From: Macrocystis pyrifera
Lineage: Eukaryota > Sar > Phaeophyceae > Laminariales > Laminariaceae
Direction: 5' to 3'
NCBI GenBank assembly: GCA_031763025.1
Contig: JASSKH010000024.1
Location: 10,872,087-10,936,086, forward strand
Length of the DNA stretch: 64,000 nt
Positions 24,143-38,035 of the stretch are shown piece by piece (positions within the stretch are counted from its first letter, which is position 1; every line of letters begins with the position of its first letter). The notes beneath the pieces are model-generated. The model searched no databases, had not been told where the DNA came from, and saw only the letters and a program-made list of their open reading frames with translations. The position numbers were made by a program, and so were the translations under genes.

Positions 24143-24783
24143 GAGCCTAGGTTGCCAACGTTGAAAAACTCTAGAGTGTTGATAAGTCCCAGGCAAAGAA
24201 AGATGATGTTTCAGGTTTTAGTATTATTCTCCCGGCAGAGTAGATACAGATGGAAGTGGCCCTGGTGGGGATCACGTACACCCACAGAAGTAACCACCAA
24301 ATAATCTCATAATAAGCCAATATACCGAATAGTCATGAAACCGTCAAATACTGAACAAGCACATTCGAACACACCCGACCCGAACCCTAACCCGAACGCT
24401 ATGGTGTGACGAGTGCTTGGATGCTGTTGCTTGTGAAATCTCTACCGATTGTTCGATTACAAAGGATAAACCACTGAGCTACTCAGTCAGCTTGATTCGA
24501 TCGGCTTAGATGCTGTGCTTGGAAAGGCTCCAGGCTGATTTGGCCGGCTCGGGATGCTGTGGCTTGGAAAAACTCTACTATGGGTTGGTTGGGTCGCGTA
24601 CAAAACACCCCTTAGCCAATCAGAGTGCGTAAATAGCCTACCTTGGGAAGATCCACTATCTGGGGGCAACCACTACTGCCTCCTCAGTGAATACACGGCA
24701 AAATTCATAACGCCCGCGAAGATATACGCAATCCTCTACAAGTTGTAACGGTCGCTGCTGGAACGATCCAAACGAACGTTTTA

Positions 24784-25708
24784 CGTGCTACTACCTACCG
24801 CACGCAGAAGGAATCCCCCAATTGTGTACCAGAAACCCTCTCCATCGAGCACACGTTCACCCTCTTGCGGAACATGATCGCCATCGTTTTTTTTGTCCCC
24901 CCAGACAGGATTCACTCCGACCACGGGATCTACACTCCAGTATCCATGATAACCGTCTCCTCCACAACGCCTGCTTCAACGGGACGAGGGCCGGGTACAA
25001 GCTGTGTGTATAGCAGTTTTTTGTTCATGCTGCTGGCAAGCTGAGCAAAAACAAGACGCCGAGCAGGTGTACAGCCTGTGCTCGACAACAACCTTTTCAA
25101 CGCGAACCATCTCTCTACCCGAAACAGGACCCTTCCCTCCCTCTTATTCTTCCTCCTCCTCCTCCTCCTCCTCCGACAGGTCTACTCCCCCCCCCCCCCC
25201 CCCCGAGCCCAATAATGAGTACACCCCCCCCCCCCCGCTCAAGCTCCTCCACAATGTAACATACTATTCCTCCGACTCTATGTCCTCCTCGGATTCTTCT
25301 GGTTCTTCCGATTGCTCTTCTTCGTCCGAATCATCGATCAACTCCGCGGGCCGTCTTCGCACCCTGCTGTCGCGTCTGGTTCCACGGGAGGTAGAAGCCT
25401 GCTCCCACTCGTCCTCCTCCTCTTCCTCGTCCTCACCAACATCCCTGAGCTTCACATTTCTCTTCCGCTTCCTACCGCTGCGCCTGACACCATCAGAGCC
25501 TCCCCCCCCAACTCCCCCTCTTCGCCGCTGCCCTTTTCCTCCGCCTCTCCCCCCCCCCCCCCCCCTCTTCGCTGCTGCTCTCTCCCTCCGCCCCCTGGGC
25601 CTCCCACCCTGGGCTCCATGGCACGTACGGCCTCGGCCTTAGCACGGTGAGCTCCGCCCCCCCCCACCTCCCCCGCGTCCTTACCCGTCGCCAACGACCA
25701 ATCCTTAT
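24784..25708. other. Region without a supported gene, C-rich and acidic-repeat sequence
   Basis: This stretch contains repeated CTC/TCC triplets, several C homopolymers (25181-25203, 25226-25235, 25550-25565) and, on the minus strand, Glu/Asp-rich short frames (25264-25455). These could be the downstream end of the minus-strand frames at 25.7-26.5 kb. They are equally well explained by simple-sequence bias. Confidence 0.5.
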
Positions 25709-26499
25709 TCATGACATCCGAAACGTTCGGGTTTCTTTCGATCCTAGTGGTGGAGGCGTCTGGTCTGGGTCAGTTGGCCTCGATGAACAAAAGTATTCAT
25801 CTCGTGTGCCTTTGATGCCCTTCAGTTCAGGTTTCGGCTTATATACCGCCTTCGGTCCGACGAGGTGAACGTGCACACGCCGAATTCGATACGGAAACCA
25901 CGTGGCGGAGTAGTCAGTGAGCTCCTTGTTCCCGATGTGGTCAAAATAGTCCTTCATGAACTTTCTCCACTAACTAGTTCCGGTGGTGCGGCGTCGCTCC
26001 TCTTCGCCCGGGGGTGAAACCAGTACTTATTTTGGTCCATTGCTAAGGTTGGGGGGAGGTCGGGTCGCAGAGAATTCACCCGCTGACGCGCGGCGGAGAA
26101 CTTCGACGCCGAAACACCAAGGATCTCTGCCTTGCGCTTGTCCGACACCTTTGAAGGTCCATCCCCATCGTACGCAGCAGCTGCGAGGATCGTCTGGTAG
26201 GTCCTCCTCCCCTCGTTGGTTCGCCCAAAGACTGCTGCGTCCTTAAGTGCTTTCCGCGAGGCCGCTTGAAGTTCCCGTGCTTCTTCCTGCTGCGCTCGAA
26301 GCTCTTCGGCGGCGGGCACTCCCTCTTCGGCCAAATATTCCAGCAAGGCCTCCGACGTCATGCCTCTCATCGCCACCAGGAACGGCTCAGACGTGTGTCT
26401 CCAATCGGACGTCTCCTGCTGCAGCCGTGCATTAGTTGAAGAGAGTGTGTGCAGTAGGTTACACAGAAGCCACGGTGCGGCATAATGATAAGAGTACAC
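25709..26499 (-). pseudogene. Unrecognised two-part open frame, possibly a DNA-transposon protein
   Basis: Two minus-strand frames (26499-25954 and 25957-25709) meet at a four-base overlap, so a single ancestral gene may be frameshifted there. The first part has an Ala/Glu-rich helix (PAAEELRAQQEEARELQAA), then a helix-turn-helix-like segment (SDKRKAEILGVSASKFSAAR). It ends with YWFHPRAKRSDAAPP. The second part has MKDYFDHIGNKELTDYSATW and RVHVHLVGPKAVYK. No family could be named. A basic DNA-binding-like segment followed by a conserved-looking YWFHPR...SATWFP block suggests a transposase-like protein. No transposon ends were found around it. Confidence 0.4.
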
Positions 26500-26914
26500 C
26501 CTCTGGCATGTGAGGGCGGGTCCAACATGTGAGGAGTACTCACTTCACAACAAACGCGAGTGTACACATATGTATGTTGTATATGTGCAACGACAATCGA
26601 CAATACAGCAGCAGAGCTCTGAGGCACATTGACGGTGGGTGCACGTCAATGGAGCAAGACGCACGGGCAATGTATGAGTACATGAAAGGTGGGTGCAGAC
26701 ACGCAGGTGGGTGTGTACATTTATGTTGCAGACGCAGACTTCAAAGCTGTACCGTACACTACTATACGTACATTATTTACACAACATACATGCAGTCATG
26801 CACTTGCGATGTATGCTGCTGTTCTTAATAGTTGTATAGACTGCTGTACAGGACACTGCTGTACAACATACACACGTTGGCATACAAACACCCATGACAC
26901 GACATACAATACGA

Positions 26915-27343
26915 TCAGCATATTCTTATCTCTGCCGCTGGCGTGACATTGCCAGCAGTAGTAGTAGCTCGAGTAGGCTGCGAGGCCGTGATAGCCGCGA
27001 CAACAGGGCAGGCGATATTGCTGTCTGCTCTCGCCTTGCCGCGGGCTTGTGATACGCCATTCCTCCGGGCCGCGTCTCTCTTGCCCTTCATAACCTTGTT
27101 GGCCTGGTCGACAGCCGCCTCGGACAAAACTTCTTCGTAGGCGGCAGGGTAAGTAGTGCTCCTGGTTCCGACTTGACCTTTTTTCTGTGGGTCGACGAGT
27201 GTGGTTGTTAGTTTGAGGCCTCTCTCGTGTGGCGCCCAGGTTTGGACGACTTCATACTCGTCCACACCAGCGTACATCATGCGTCGGCACAGGCCATTGG
27301 CCACAACAGCTGGGCCTTGCGGGCCGGCCTGAGAGCCGCTCAT
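26915..27343 (-). CDS. Hypothetical protein, 142 residues
   Basis: Open frame from an ATG at 27343 to a stop at 26915, upstream of and parallel to the frames at 25.7-26.5 kb. It has a soluble, basic middle (KVMKGKRDAARRNGVSQARG) after a segment containing DEYEVVQTWAPHERGLKLTT. No domain is recognised. It may be the first exon of the same transposase-like unit, with an intron of about 0.4 kb; no convincing splice pair was fixed. Confidence 0.3.
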   Translation of the reverse strand: MSGSQAGPQGPAVVANGLCRRMMYAGVDEYEVVQTWAPHERGLKLTTTLVDPQKKGQVGTRSTTYPAAYEEVLSEAAVDQANKVMKGKRDAARRNGVSQARGKARADSNIACPVVAAITASQPTRATTTAGNVTPAAEIRIC

Positions 27344-28049
27344 ACTGAGGCGCCTCCTACCTTGAGTTTCGATCTGATCCTCATTCTGAGTCCGGGAACT
27401 TTTCGCCCCGTCCGTACGAAGTATTTTTTTTACGTACGTACCACGGTTTTCATTTGTGCAAATATTAGAATGTCCTGGTAGGAGTGTGTTTTCTTCATCA
27501 AAAATGTTTACCGGGTATGCGCCCGGGGGGGCGTACTCAACCTCTCAAATACATGTCGCGGTAATCGTTTGCCACTATTTAATAGTACTATTATTATACA
27601 CAGTACTATATTGATACTTTAAGATGAATGATGTAGATCATCTGTCAGAGCAGATGGATTCTATTCCTCATCTGTATGATCTACTGCTGCTGTAGTTCAT
27701 GTTGTGGGAACCGTATATTCTGCAAGATCTGGGGCATGTTTCCTGTGTTGGATCTGTATGTCTGTACGGCGGTACTACAACAGCAGTAGTGCACCATGCA
27801 TATCTTGCGCAACCTACACCTCTCTCATACTATGTCGGGTGTGACATGTGGGTGATACAACAATGTGAACGTGTGGACTATTCTAAATGGCCCCGACCCC
27901 CGTGGCGCACATCTGCTAAAACATCTTCATAAACTCCTTGCCGTGTTTACACTCTTATCATCAATGGGAATGACTAGGCATTCCCATTGCTTATCATTCC
28001 CAATGGGCTTGCGACTTTTCGACAGCAACCTGTGGGTGGGCCGAGAGCG
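27344..28049. other. Intergenic region upstream of METTL5
   Basis: No gene seen. A small hairpin-like pair, GGCATTCCCATTGC and ATTCCCAATGGG, lies at about 27975-28005, just upstream of the METTL5 start. Confidence 0.5.
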
Positions 28050-32243
<4,194 letters not shown>

Positions 32244-33552
32244 ACCCTCATTTCGACACGTGCTTTGGAGGGCGATGGGGCGCTCGGTGTCGCCGCTCCT
32301 GTACATACGATAGGTTTCTTGTGTATAGCTAGATGGTTCGTGCTTGCCGCGTGTGTAATTTACTAATATGTTTTGCACGTATTTTGTGTTCGAGGTTTTG
32401 AGGAAGACATTGTTCAATCGCGGCGTACTGGTACGGAATTCATAATCGCAAGGAGAATGCGGGTTTCCTAGACAGCGTCGCTGTCGTTTTTTTTTCTTTC
32501 GAAAATAGCGCGTTCTGTTACTTGCGTAGCTATATATTTTGAAGCATGTTTAATGTTGCTCAAGGTATCATGCTGCTCAGGAAATACAGTTGGAGGCTGC
32601 TTGCGAGTCAGGGTCGACCGAGAATGCCACATGTGCGTGTCACACGGCATGTTTGTTTTGCCCACCGACGGCAGTGTCATCAATCAGAAATCATACAACA
32701 ATTGAAGGATACATGTAGTGACTAGGAACGTCTGAACGATATACCTGGTACCCAAGAACAATCGAAGCCATTGTATCGAGTTCGGTATGGAAGAGTCTAT
32801 TATAGCATGCTTTACCGCTTAAGGACACCTTTTTCTGGAATACAACCTTTTTGAACCGGCTACACACCAGAAAAGATTTACCAAAGCCGCACCATTGTTT
32901 TAATAGGTGAAGATTACCCTATAGGTCCGCCGCAAAGCTCCACTCATGCTACTATTAACACAGCACAAGACACGTAGCCCCTCCCGTGTCCACCCCCCAC
33001 CGGCAGGGGACATAGGTCAGCGGTGAGGGCAACGTGGCCACGACCAACTCAAACAAAGCCTTGTTGGGAATGTAAAAACCGGCCATAGCTACGAGCTGGG
33101 TCAAGTTGAACGACCTAATTTTTGTCAAGCACGAATGCCGCTTGTAATATCTACTCGAACGTCATATACTTGGTATCATACCGACCGCCATGAACAATAG
33201 AAAAAGGTGACATGGGCAGTTTTTCAGTTGAGGTCCCGGGGCTGGCGCTAACGGCGAAAATGTGTCCCTACCGACCACTGACCTTCAAAAAGGCCGTTGA
33301 CAATCAGGCGTTTTCGTAGGAAAGAACGTTTTCGTTTTCAAATTATTTTTCTGAACGAGTCGGTTCCACGTGCTACAAGGCATGTTTATAGAGACATTCG
33401 CGCAAGTATTCGAACACACACACACATCTGACTGCGTAGGGCCGATATCAAGTCATATTTAACGCCACTGGAACTACTGTAATTAAAAATACCAGGCACC
33501 TGCGCCAATATGCATGTTTCCCGCACAAAAGCCCAAATATTCCACACCCTGT
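32244..33552. other. Intergenic region downstream of METTL5
   Basis: No gene seen. One TACCTGGTA motif occurs at about 32742. Otherwise this is ordinary low-complexity-poor sequence. Confidence 0.55.
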
Positions 33553-33705
33553 ACAACTACAACTAATAGTTGTGCACGGCTGCAACTTGCCCGAAAGTAG
33601 TCCAGGACAACTAGTTGCGTAGCTATTTTAGAAGGTACTCGTCCAGGATAACTAGTTGCGCCGCATTTTTCAAAAGTAATCCAGGACAAACTAGTTCCCT
33701 AGGTT
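33553..33705 (+). repeat. 41-bp palindromic satellite, array 1
   Basis: Three diverged units containing AGTAGTCCAGGACAACTAGT or near variants, spaced about 45 bp apart. This is the same family as the arrays at 34285-34550 and 37262-37495. Confidence 0.75.
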
Positions 33706-34284
33706 TACCTTTTAACGTTGAAAACAAAATCTTGCCCTCTACCAGAACACAGGTAAAGGCCCAGTGTAAGAGTAAATGGCAGGGAAATGCTAAATTTGAT
33801 AGCGGTCATACTGAAGACAGTATAAAACGTACCTTTCACGAATAAGAAATTCGGACTGGACCAACATTCCTGTTTCTTATTTTCCCCCCCCTATTAAGTG
33901 TTTTGAATTGTAGCTCGCCCGAGAAAAACGCCTTTATATTTTTTCTATATATATTTCTTGACCCCTACCCATGGTCCCTGAGCCTTTTCGTACGTGTTCG
34001 TACGAATAGCCAAGCGTAGCTTATATTTCTGAACAAATACCTCACGAATCAGAAAAATACCAAAAAAGGACGAAACCGAGGGAAAAAGTTAAGAATTGGC
34101 AAAAAAAAAAAAAAAAAAAAAAATGCAGCATCTTCAAACAAGTAAAATTCTACCTAGCAAACATCTATGTCGCGAGTCGCGAGAGAATTTCCATACCTCC
34201 GTCCAACCTTTATTAAATGGTAACACCTAGGGAATAGCAGGGCAAAACCCTTGCCCTGCTCTACAATTGAGCAAATTTTCTGAA
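33706..34284. other. AT-rich spacer between satellite arrays
   Basis: No gene seen. It contains a 20-odd-base A homopolymer at about 34101-34124. Confidence 0.6.
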
Positions 34285-34550
34285 AAGTAGTTATCCAGGA
34301 CAACAACTAGTTGCGGAACTTTTCTAAAAAAAAGTAGTTATCCAGCACAACTATTTGCGCAACTTTTCCGAGAAATAGTATCAACTAGTTGCGCAACTTT
34401 TCCGAAAAAAAGTTGTACAGGACTATTCGCGCAACTTTTCCGAAAAGTAGTTATCCAGGACAACTATTAATAGTGGCATAGCTTCTTCGACAAGTAGTTG
34501 TCCAGGACAACTAGTTCCGTGCATTTGTAATTCAGTAGTTGTCCACACAA
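34285..34550 (+). repeat. 41-bp palindromic satellite, array 2
   Basis: Five to six diverged units with the core GTTATCCAGGACAACTA or GTTGTCCAGGACAACTAGTT, each followed by GCGCAACTTTTC(C/T)GAAAA-like spacer. Confidence 0.8.
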
Positions 34551-34786
34551 CTGTTGACTGTGTTGAGAACGAGGTTGACCAAAATGCAGATGGTTTGTTG
34601 TGTGCTGTTGTTCGTGTCCTTTCCCCCCCCGATCATGAGGGTGTCTTCTTTCGTGCATTTGTCTACATGCGTAGTACTACAAGGGGCTCGGTTGACTATA
34701 ATTGCCGTTGCCCCGACATCGTGATCATTTCGGTTCGTTTCTCGGTTGCTTCGTTTCTTTCGCCCCCCCCACCCCAACATTTTGTA

Positions 34787-37195
34787 AGATTTTGAACGAT
34801 AGAATGGGAGCGATGATGGAGAAGGAAGACAAAATAAGCGAAGGGCAAGCAGGGTTTAGGCTAAACCGTAGCTGCGTAGACCACGTGTACACCTTAGGTA
34901 AGATTATTCAAGGTAGGAAAGACGCGGGACTAAGAACGTACTGTTTCTTTCTAGATGTATGTGCAGAAAGCCTACGCGACACAGTGTGGAGAAATCGATT
35001 GTGGAAAAAACTGTGGGTAATAGGAATGAGAGGAAAGATGTGGAGAATGATGAAAAAGATGACGGAATGTGCGAGAAGTGCTGTGATGCTGGACGGGGAA
35101 ATATCTAAGTATGTTGATATTTGGCAAGGGTTTGCACAGGGATGTACGTCGTCACCTATCCTATTCAATATATATACACATATTAACGACCTGATAGTAG
35201 CAGGCGAGGCAGCAAGGCAGGGAGTTATGGTAGGGGAAGATACGGTGTCGGGATTGATGTTTGCGGATGACTTCGTGGGGATATCAGAAACACCCGAAGG
35301 ATTGCAGAACAAATAGAGAAGGTGTGGAAGCCAGGGTCGGAGATATCGTAGATCTCGTAACACGCACGCGCGAAGGACACGTCACCGGTCACAAGCAATA
35401 TCAAATCTTGGGTCACGAGTGGTCTCACGTCATTGACGGTGTTGACCCGTCCCCGGGAGATAGCGATCGGGAGATTATCCGCCGCAGACTCTGGGGTGAC
35501 AAAAAGTCTCCCCCACCGAGTCAGACTAGCTCTAGCATCTCCTTGCTAAATATCAACGAAGAACTCTGCCCGGCTTACGTCGGCCGTAACGACGGCTACA
35601 ATGGACCCTCGCCACGCGACGTCACCACGGCGACCTCTCCGCGACTTCGACACTGCGACGTCTCCCGCGACTACATCGGTACGAACGACGAGCACAGGAA
35701 CTACATTATGACGTGAGACCGCTCGTGACCCGAGATTTGATACTGCTTGACCGGTGACGTGTCCTTCGCGCGTGCGTGTTACGAGATCTACGATATCTCC
35801 GACCCTGGCTTCCACAAAGGCGATATTAAAGAGAATACACTAGGAAATGGAGGGTGACGGCGAACGTCAAGAAATGCGCAGTAGTTGTTTGTAACGAAGA
35901 TAAGGTAAACCCGGTAAATTTCAGTTGGAAGTGGGGAGAAGATGAGTTGCCGATCGTAGACCAGTATACATACCTTGGCGTAGAGATCTCTGAAGACTGC
36001 TCTTGGGATGCACATATAGCAAAAGTAAAAGGAAAGGGTAAAGCACACGTAGGCAAGATGGATGCGATCCTAACAGACTCGCACCTTGACACTAGGATTA
36101 AGAGATGTATCTTGATGAATGTGATAGTACCAAAGCTAGAATATGCAGGAGGAAGAATGGGAAGGGCACGCGAAACTGGTAACACAGTTGGAAACAGTAC
36201 TAATGACAGCAGCTAAAAAATCCCAAGATGCTCAAGTACGACTAGTAATACAGTATTAAGAGCAGAACTGGGAATGCGCCCACTCAAGACAGATACTTGT
36301 AGAGACATGAGAAAGCTGAAATGGCAATATAAAGTAAGGAACATGCCAAAAAAGAGGTTGGCAGCCATAGTTGGTAGAGCTGTATGGGAGAAAAAGTAAC
36401 AAGAGGGCGAGCTGGAATAAGGTGGGATGGCGTAGATGAGAAAGTATGGAAGGATATAGGGGGAAACCAAGAAGAGATGATGTCCGCCGGGATTTTAGGG
36501 AGGTACAAGGCAGAAGTAGAAGAAAGGGTAGAAAGAAGGGAAAGGCTGGCCCTAAAGAACAAGGTGGAATCGGAAAAACACTTTAGCGATATACGGGGGA
36601 TTGAGGGAAGGAATAGGAATGAAAAGTATTTGCACGGCCCAATGGACTTTGCGAAAACGCTGAAACCGCGCTTTCGTGTAGGTGACCTGGACCTGCCAGA
36701 AAGAAGAAAAGAGTTTTACCAGTAGCCAGGAGGAGGAGGAAGTAGATGCACGAATGTGCCCGTGTGGCAAAACAATAGAGAGTAGAACTCACATGGTAGT
36801 AGAATGGGAATTATACAAGGAGGAACGGGATGTGTTAGAAGAGGAGATGAGGGAAATAGACGAATGTGACATGGGGGAGTTTGATACACTGAATAGCAGC
36901 GAGAAAACGATCGCTATCCTAGGAGATAGATGGTGGCCACAGGCGGCCAGACAGGAAGGGGACAAGACTAGCGAAACTTTCTACCAGGTATGTAATATAT
37001 GGAAACAACGTAATGAGCGCCCAATTGTTGGAGGTGCAGGAACGGTGCTCCGTCTCGAAAGGGATGCGTGGGCAATGGTCAAATGACTAAGGCAAGCAAC
37101 AGAAGAGTACGCCCCCCCCCCCGATGAAGATGGTCTCCCATGCATGCATTTGCATTGATTTGAGAATGTCTTTTGCCGGTACGAATTCCCAATAT
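34787..37195 (+). mobile_element. LINE (non-LTR retrotransposon), 5'-truncated, interrupted by a MITE
   Basis: Translated plus-strand frames show a non-LTR reverse transcriptase: ILNDRMGAMMEKEDKISEGQ, AGFRLNRSCVDHVYTLG, YCFFLD, QGCTSSPILFNIY and the catalytic GLMFADDFVGISET. The region after the MITE at 35323-35816 continues the thumb (TANVKKCAVVVCNE, YTYLGVEISED). It then runs to a C-terminal domain with a CPCGKTIESRTH zinc-binding-like motif. The upstream endonuclease and 5' part are absent, as expected for 5' truncation. At least three further frame changes follow the MITE (about 36215, 36390 and 36725), so it is dead. The clade (I, Jockey or L1 group) cannot be fixed by eye. Confidence 0.9.
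35323..35816. mobile_element. MITE with about 105-bp terminal inverted repeats, inside the LINE
   Basis: The left end is TGTGGAAGCCAGGGTCGGAG and the right end is its reverse complement. The inverted repeats extend about 105 bp with few differences, including GATATCGTAGATCTCGTAAC. AAGG flanks both sides (35319-35322 and 35817-35820). It is 494 bp with a non-coding interior. It separates the LINE reverse transcriptase palm from its thumb, so it came in after the LINE. Confidence 0.9.
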
Positions 37196-37261
37196 ATTTA
37201 TATGATGACACAAGGCTAGACTTCCTCCGACTCCTCCAGACCACTACTGACGCATTACATA

Positions 37262-37495
37262 GCATCTTCACCCAGTAGTTGTCCAGGACAACTAGTTGCA
37301 CAGCATTTCTCAAAAGTAGTTGTCCAGGACAACTAGCTGCGCATCATTTTTCTAAAGTAGTTGTCCAGAACAACTAGTTACGCAGCATTTTTCTAAAGTA
37401 GTTGTCCAGGACAACTAGTTGGGTAACTTTATTCAAAAGTAGATGTCCAGGACAACTAGTTGCGCAGCTTTTTCAGTGAGTAGTTGTCTGCCAGA
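37262..37495 (+). repeat. 41-bp palindromic satellite, array 3
   Basis: Five to six units; starts at 37274, 37315, 37356 and 37397 show a 41-bp period. The core AGTTGTCCAGGACAACT is a 17-base near-perfect palindrome, followed by AGTTGCGCAGCATTTTTCT. It follows the LINE 3' end by about 70 bp. Confidence 0.9.
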
Positions 37496-37554
37496 CAACC
37501 AACAACTACAGTAGTTGTACAAAGTGTGAAAAATATTCACGCCGTTTTTTAGAG

Positions 37555-38035
37555 ATGTGTTATGTTCAAGGTCGGGACACTTTGTATCCCTTGTTAGGTT
37601 TGCCTATTGAGCAAGTAGCCCTTTGGGACTCAGGTGTCTTGAATGCTTAGAGATAGAAGAAGTAGAGAAGCCTTATTCTTTTCGAGCACGATGAGAGACT
37701 GAGAGCTAGGCTCGTCCTGCCTCTCTGGGAGAACCCCTGGTGTTCCATCTAAGATACGCCTTCCAAGTGCTATAAATACGATCCCAATGCCTTAACCCAG
37801 GTAATTACCAGCCTTTCGGCCTCATTCAAAGCAGTACCGTGGCACTAGCCCATTCTGATGAGCCGTATATGCAAAATTATGGGAAATTCATGGAAACCCC
37901 CCGATTCCCCGAGCCAGAACATATGAGTCGAAGATGCGCCACCTCAAAACCCACTCCCACACCTCAGAACGGCAAGGTTATGACGCCGTCAAGGTACGCC
38001 AAAACAAAAAAGGCCGAACGGTAAGGGACGGGATA
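37555..38035. mobile_element. Possible LTR-element remnant
   Basis: The segment 37852-37980 (CACTAGCCCATTCTGATGAG, CCGTATATGCA, TCGAAGATGCG, AACCCACTCCCACACCTC) resembles 16864-16990, the sequence just outside the inverted gypsy LTR. Upstream is LTR-like sequence with a TATAAATA box near 37773. Treated as a decayed fragment. The boundaries are uncertain. Confidence 0.4.

Larger units (their letters stand above)
21078..24373 (-). mobile_element. Short non-autonomous LTR element (TRIM/TR-GAG-like) with LTRs that look identical
   Basis: Two 197-bp direct repeats (21078-21274 and 24177-24373), starting TGTTGATAAG and ending CGAACACA, look identical by eye. On the minus strand a purine tract (AAAAAGCAGGGAG) precedes the left LTR, so the element runs right to left. 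The internal 2.9 kb has no recognisable protease, integrase or reverse transcriptase. It holds a gag-like frame next to the right LTR, a CAG/CTG tract (23310-23415) and a diverged 262-bp tandem duplication (about 22149-22670). A clean target duplication was not found. Identical LTRs imply a recent insertion or recent LTR homogenisation. Confidence 0.8.
21004..24679. mobile_element. hAT-like MITE, split by a nested LTR element
   Basis: Inserted in the right copia LTR between two copies of CTCCTCA (20997-21003 and 24680-24686). One more base on each side would give an 8-bp duplication with one mismatch. The outer ends are imperfect terminal inverted repeats: GTGGTTGCACCCTGAGATAG on the left against GTGGTTGCCCCCAGATAGT read inward from the right. 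Without the nested element (21078-24373) the MITE is about 380 bp. Its right part contains three loose repeats of GATGCTG(T)GCTTGG. The 8-bp duplication points to hAT, but the family call is tentative. Confidence 0.7.
9975..24777 (-). mobile_element. Ty1/copia LTR retrotransposon, broken, carrying nested insertions
   Basis: Outermost element of the stack. The 6-bp sequence GTTTTA flanks it at 9969-9974 and 24778-24783. Its LTRs (about 240 bp, starting TGTTCG and ending CGAAC) are both split. The left LTR is 9975-10019 plus 17030-17230; the right LTR is 20856-21003 plus 24687-24777. Coding parts lie on the minus strand in copia order: integrase core about 20400-19720 (with DSPQFNGVAERALG), reverse transcriptase about 19060-17950 (with IHVDDIVIAG) and RNase H about 17930-17690 (with TLSTAEAEYLAL). 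No gag was recognised. A purine-rich tract lies just inside the left LTR at about 17231-17240 (GGGAGGGA on the minus strand). The LTR copies differ clearly from each other and the coding region has several breaks, so the insertion looks old. Confidence 0.9.

Noticed and set aside
24374-24395. Telomere-like CCGAACCCTAACCCGAACG stretch
   Set aside because: Only one or two imperfect units; too short for an interstitial telomere array.
37839-38024. Small plus-strand frame at the possible LTR remnant
   Set aside because: The DNA similarity to the sequence at 16.9 kb covers it and explains the open stretch; no protein likeness.
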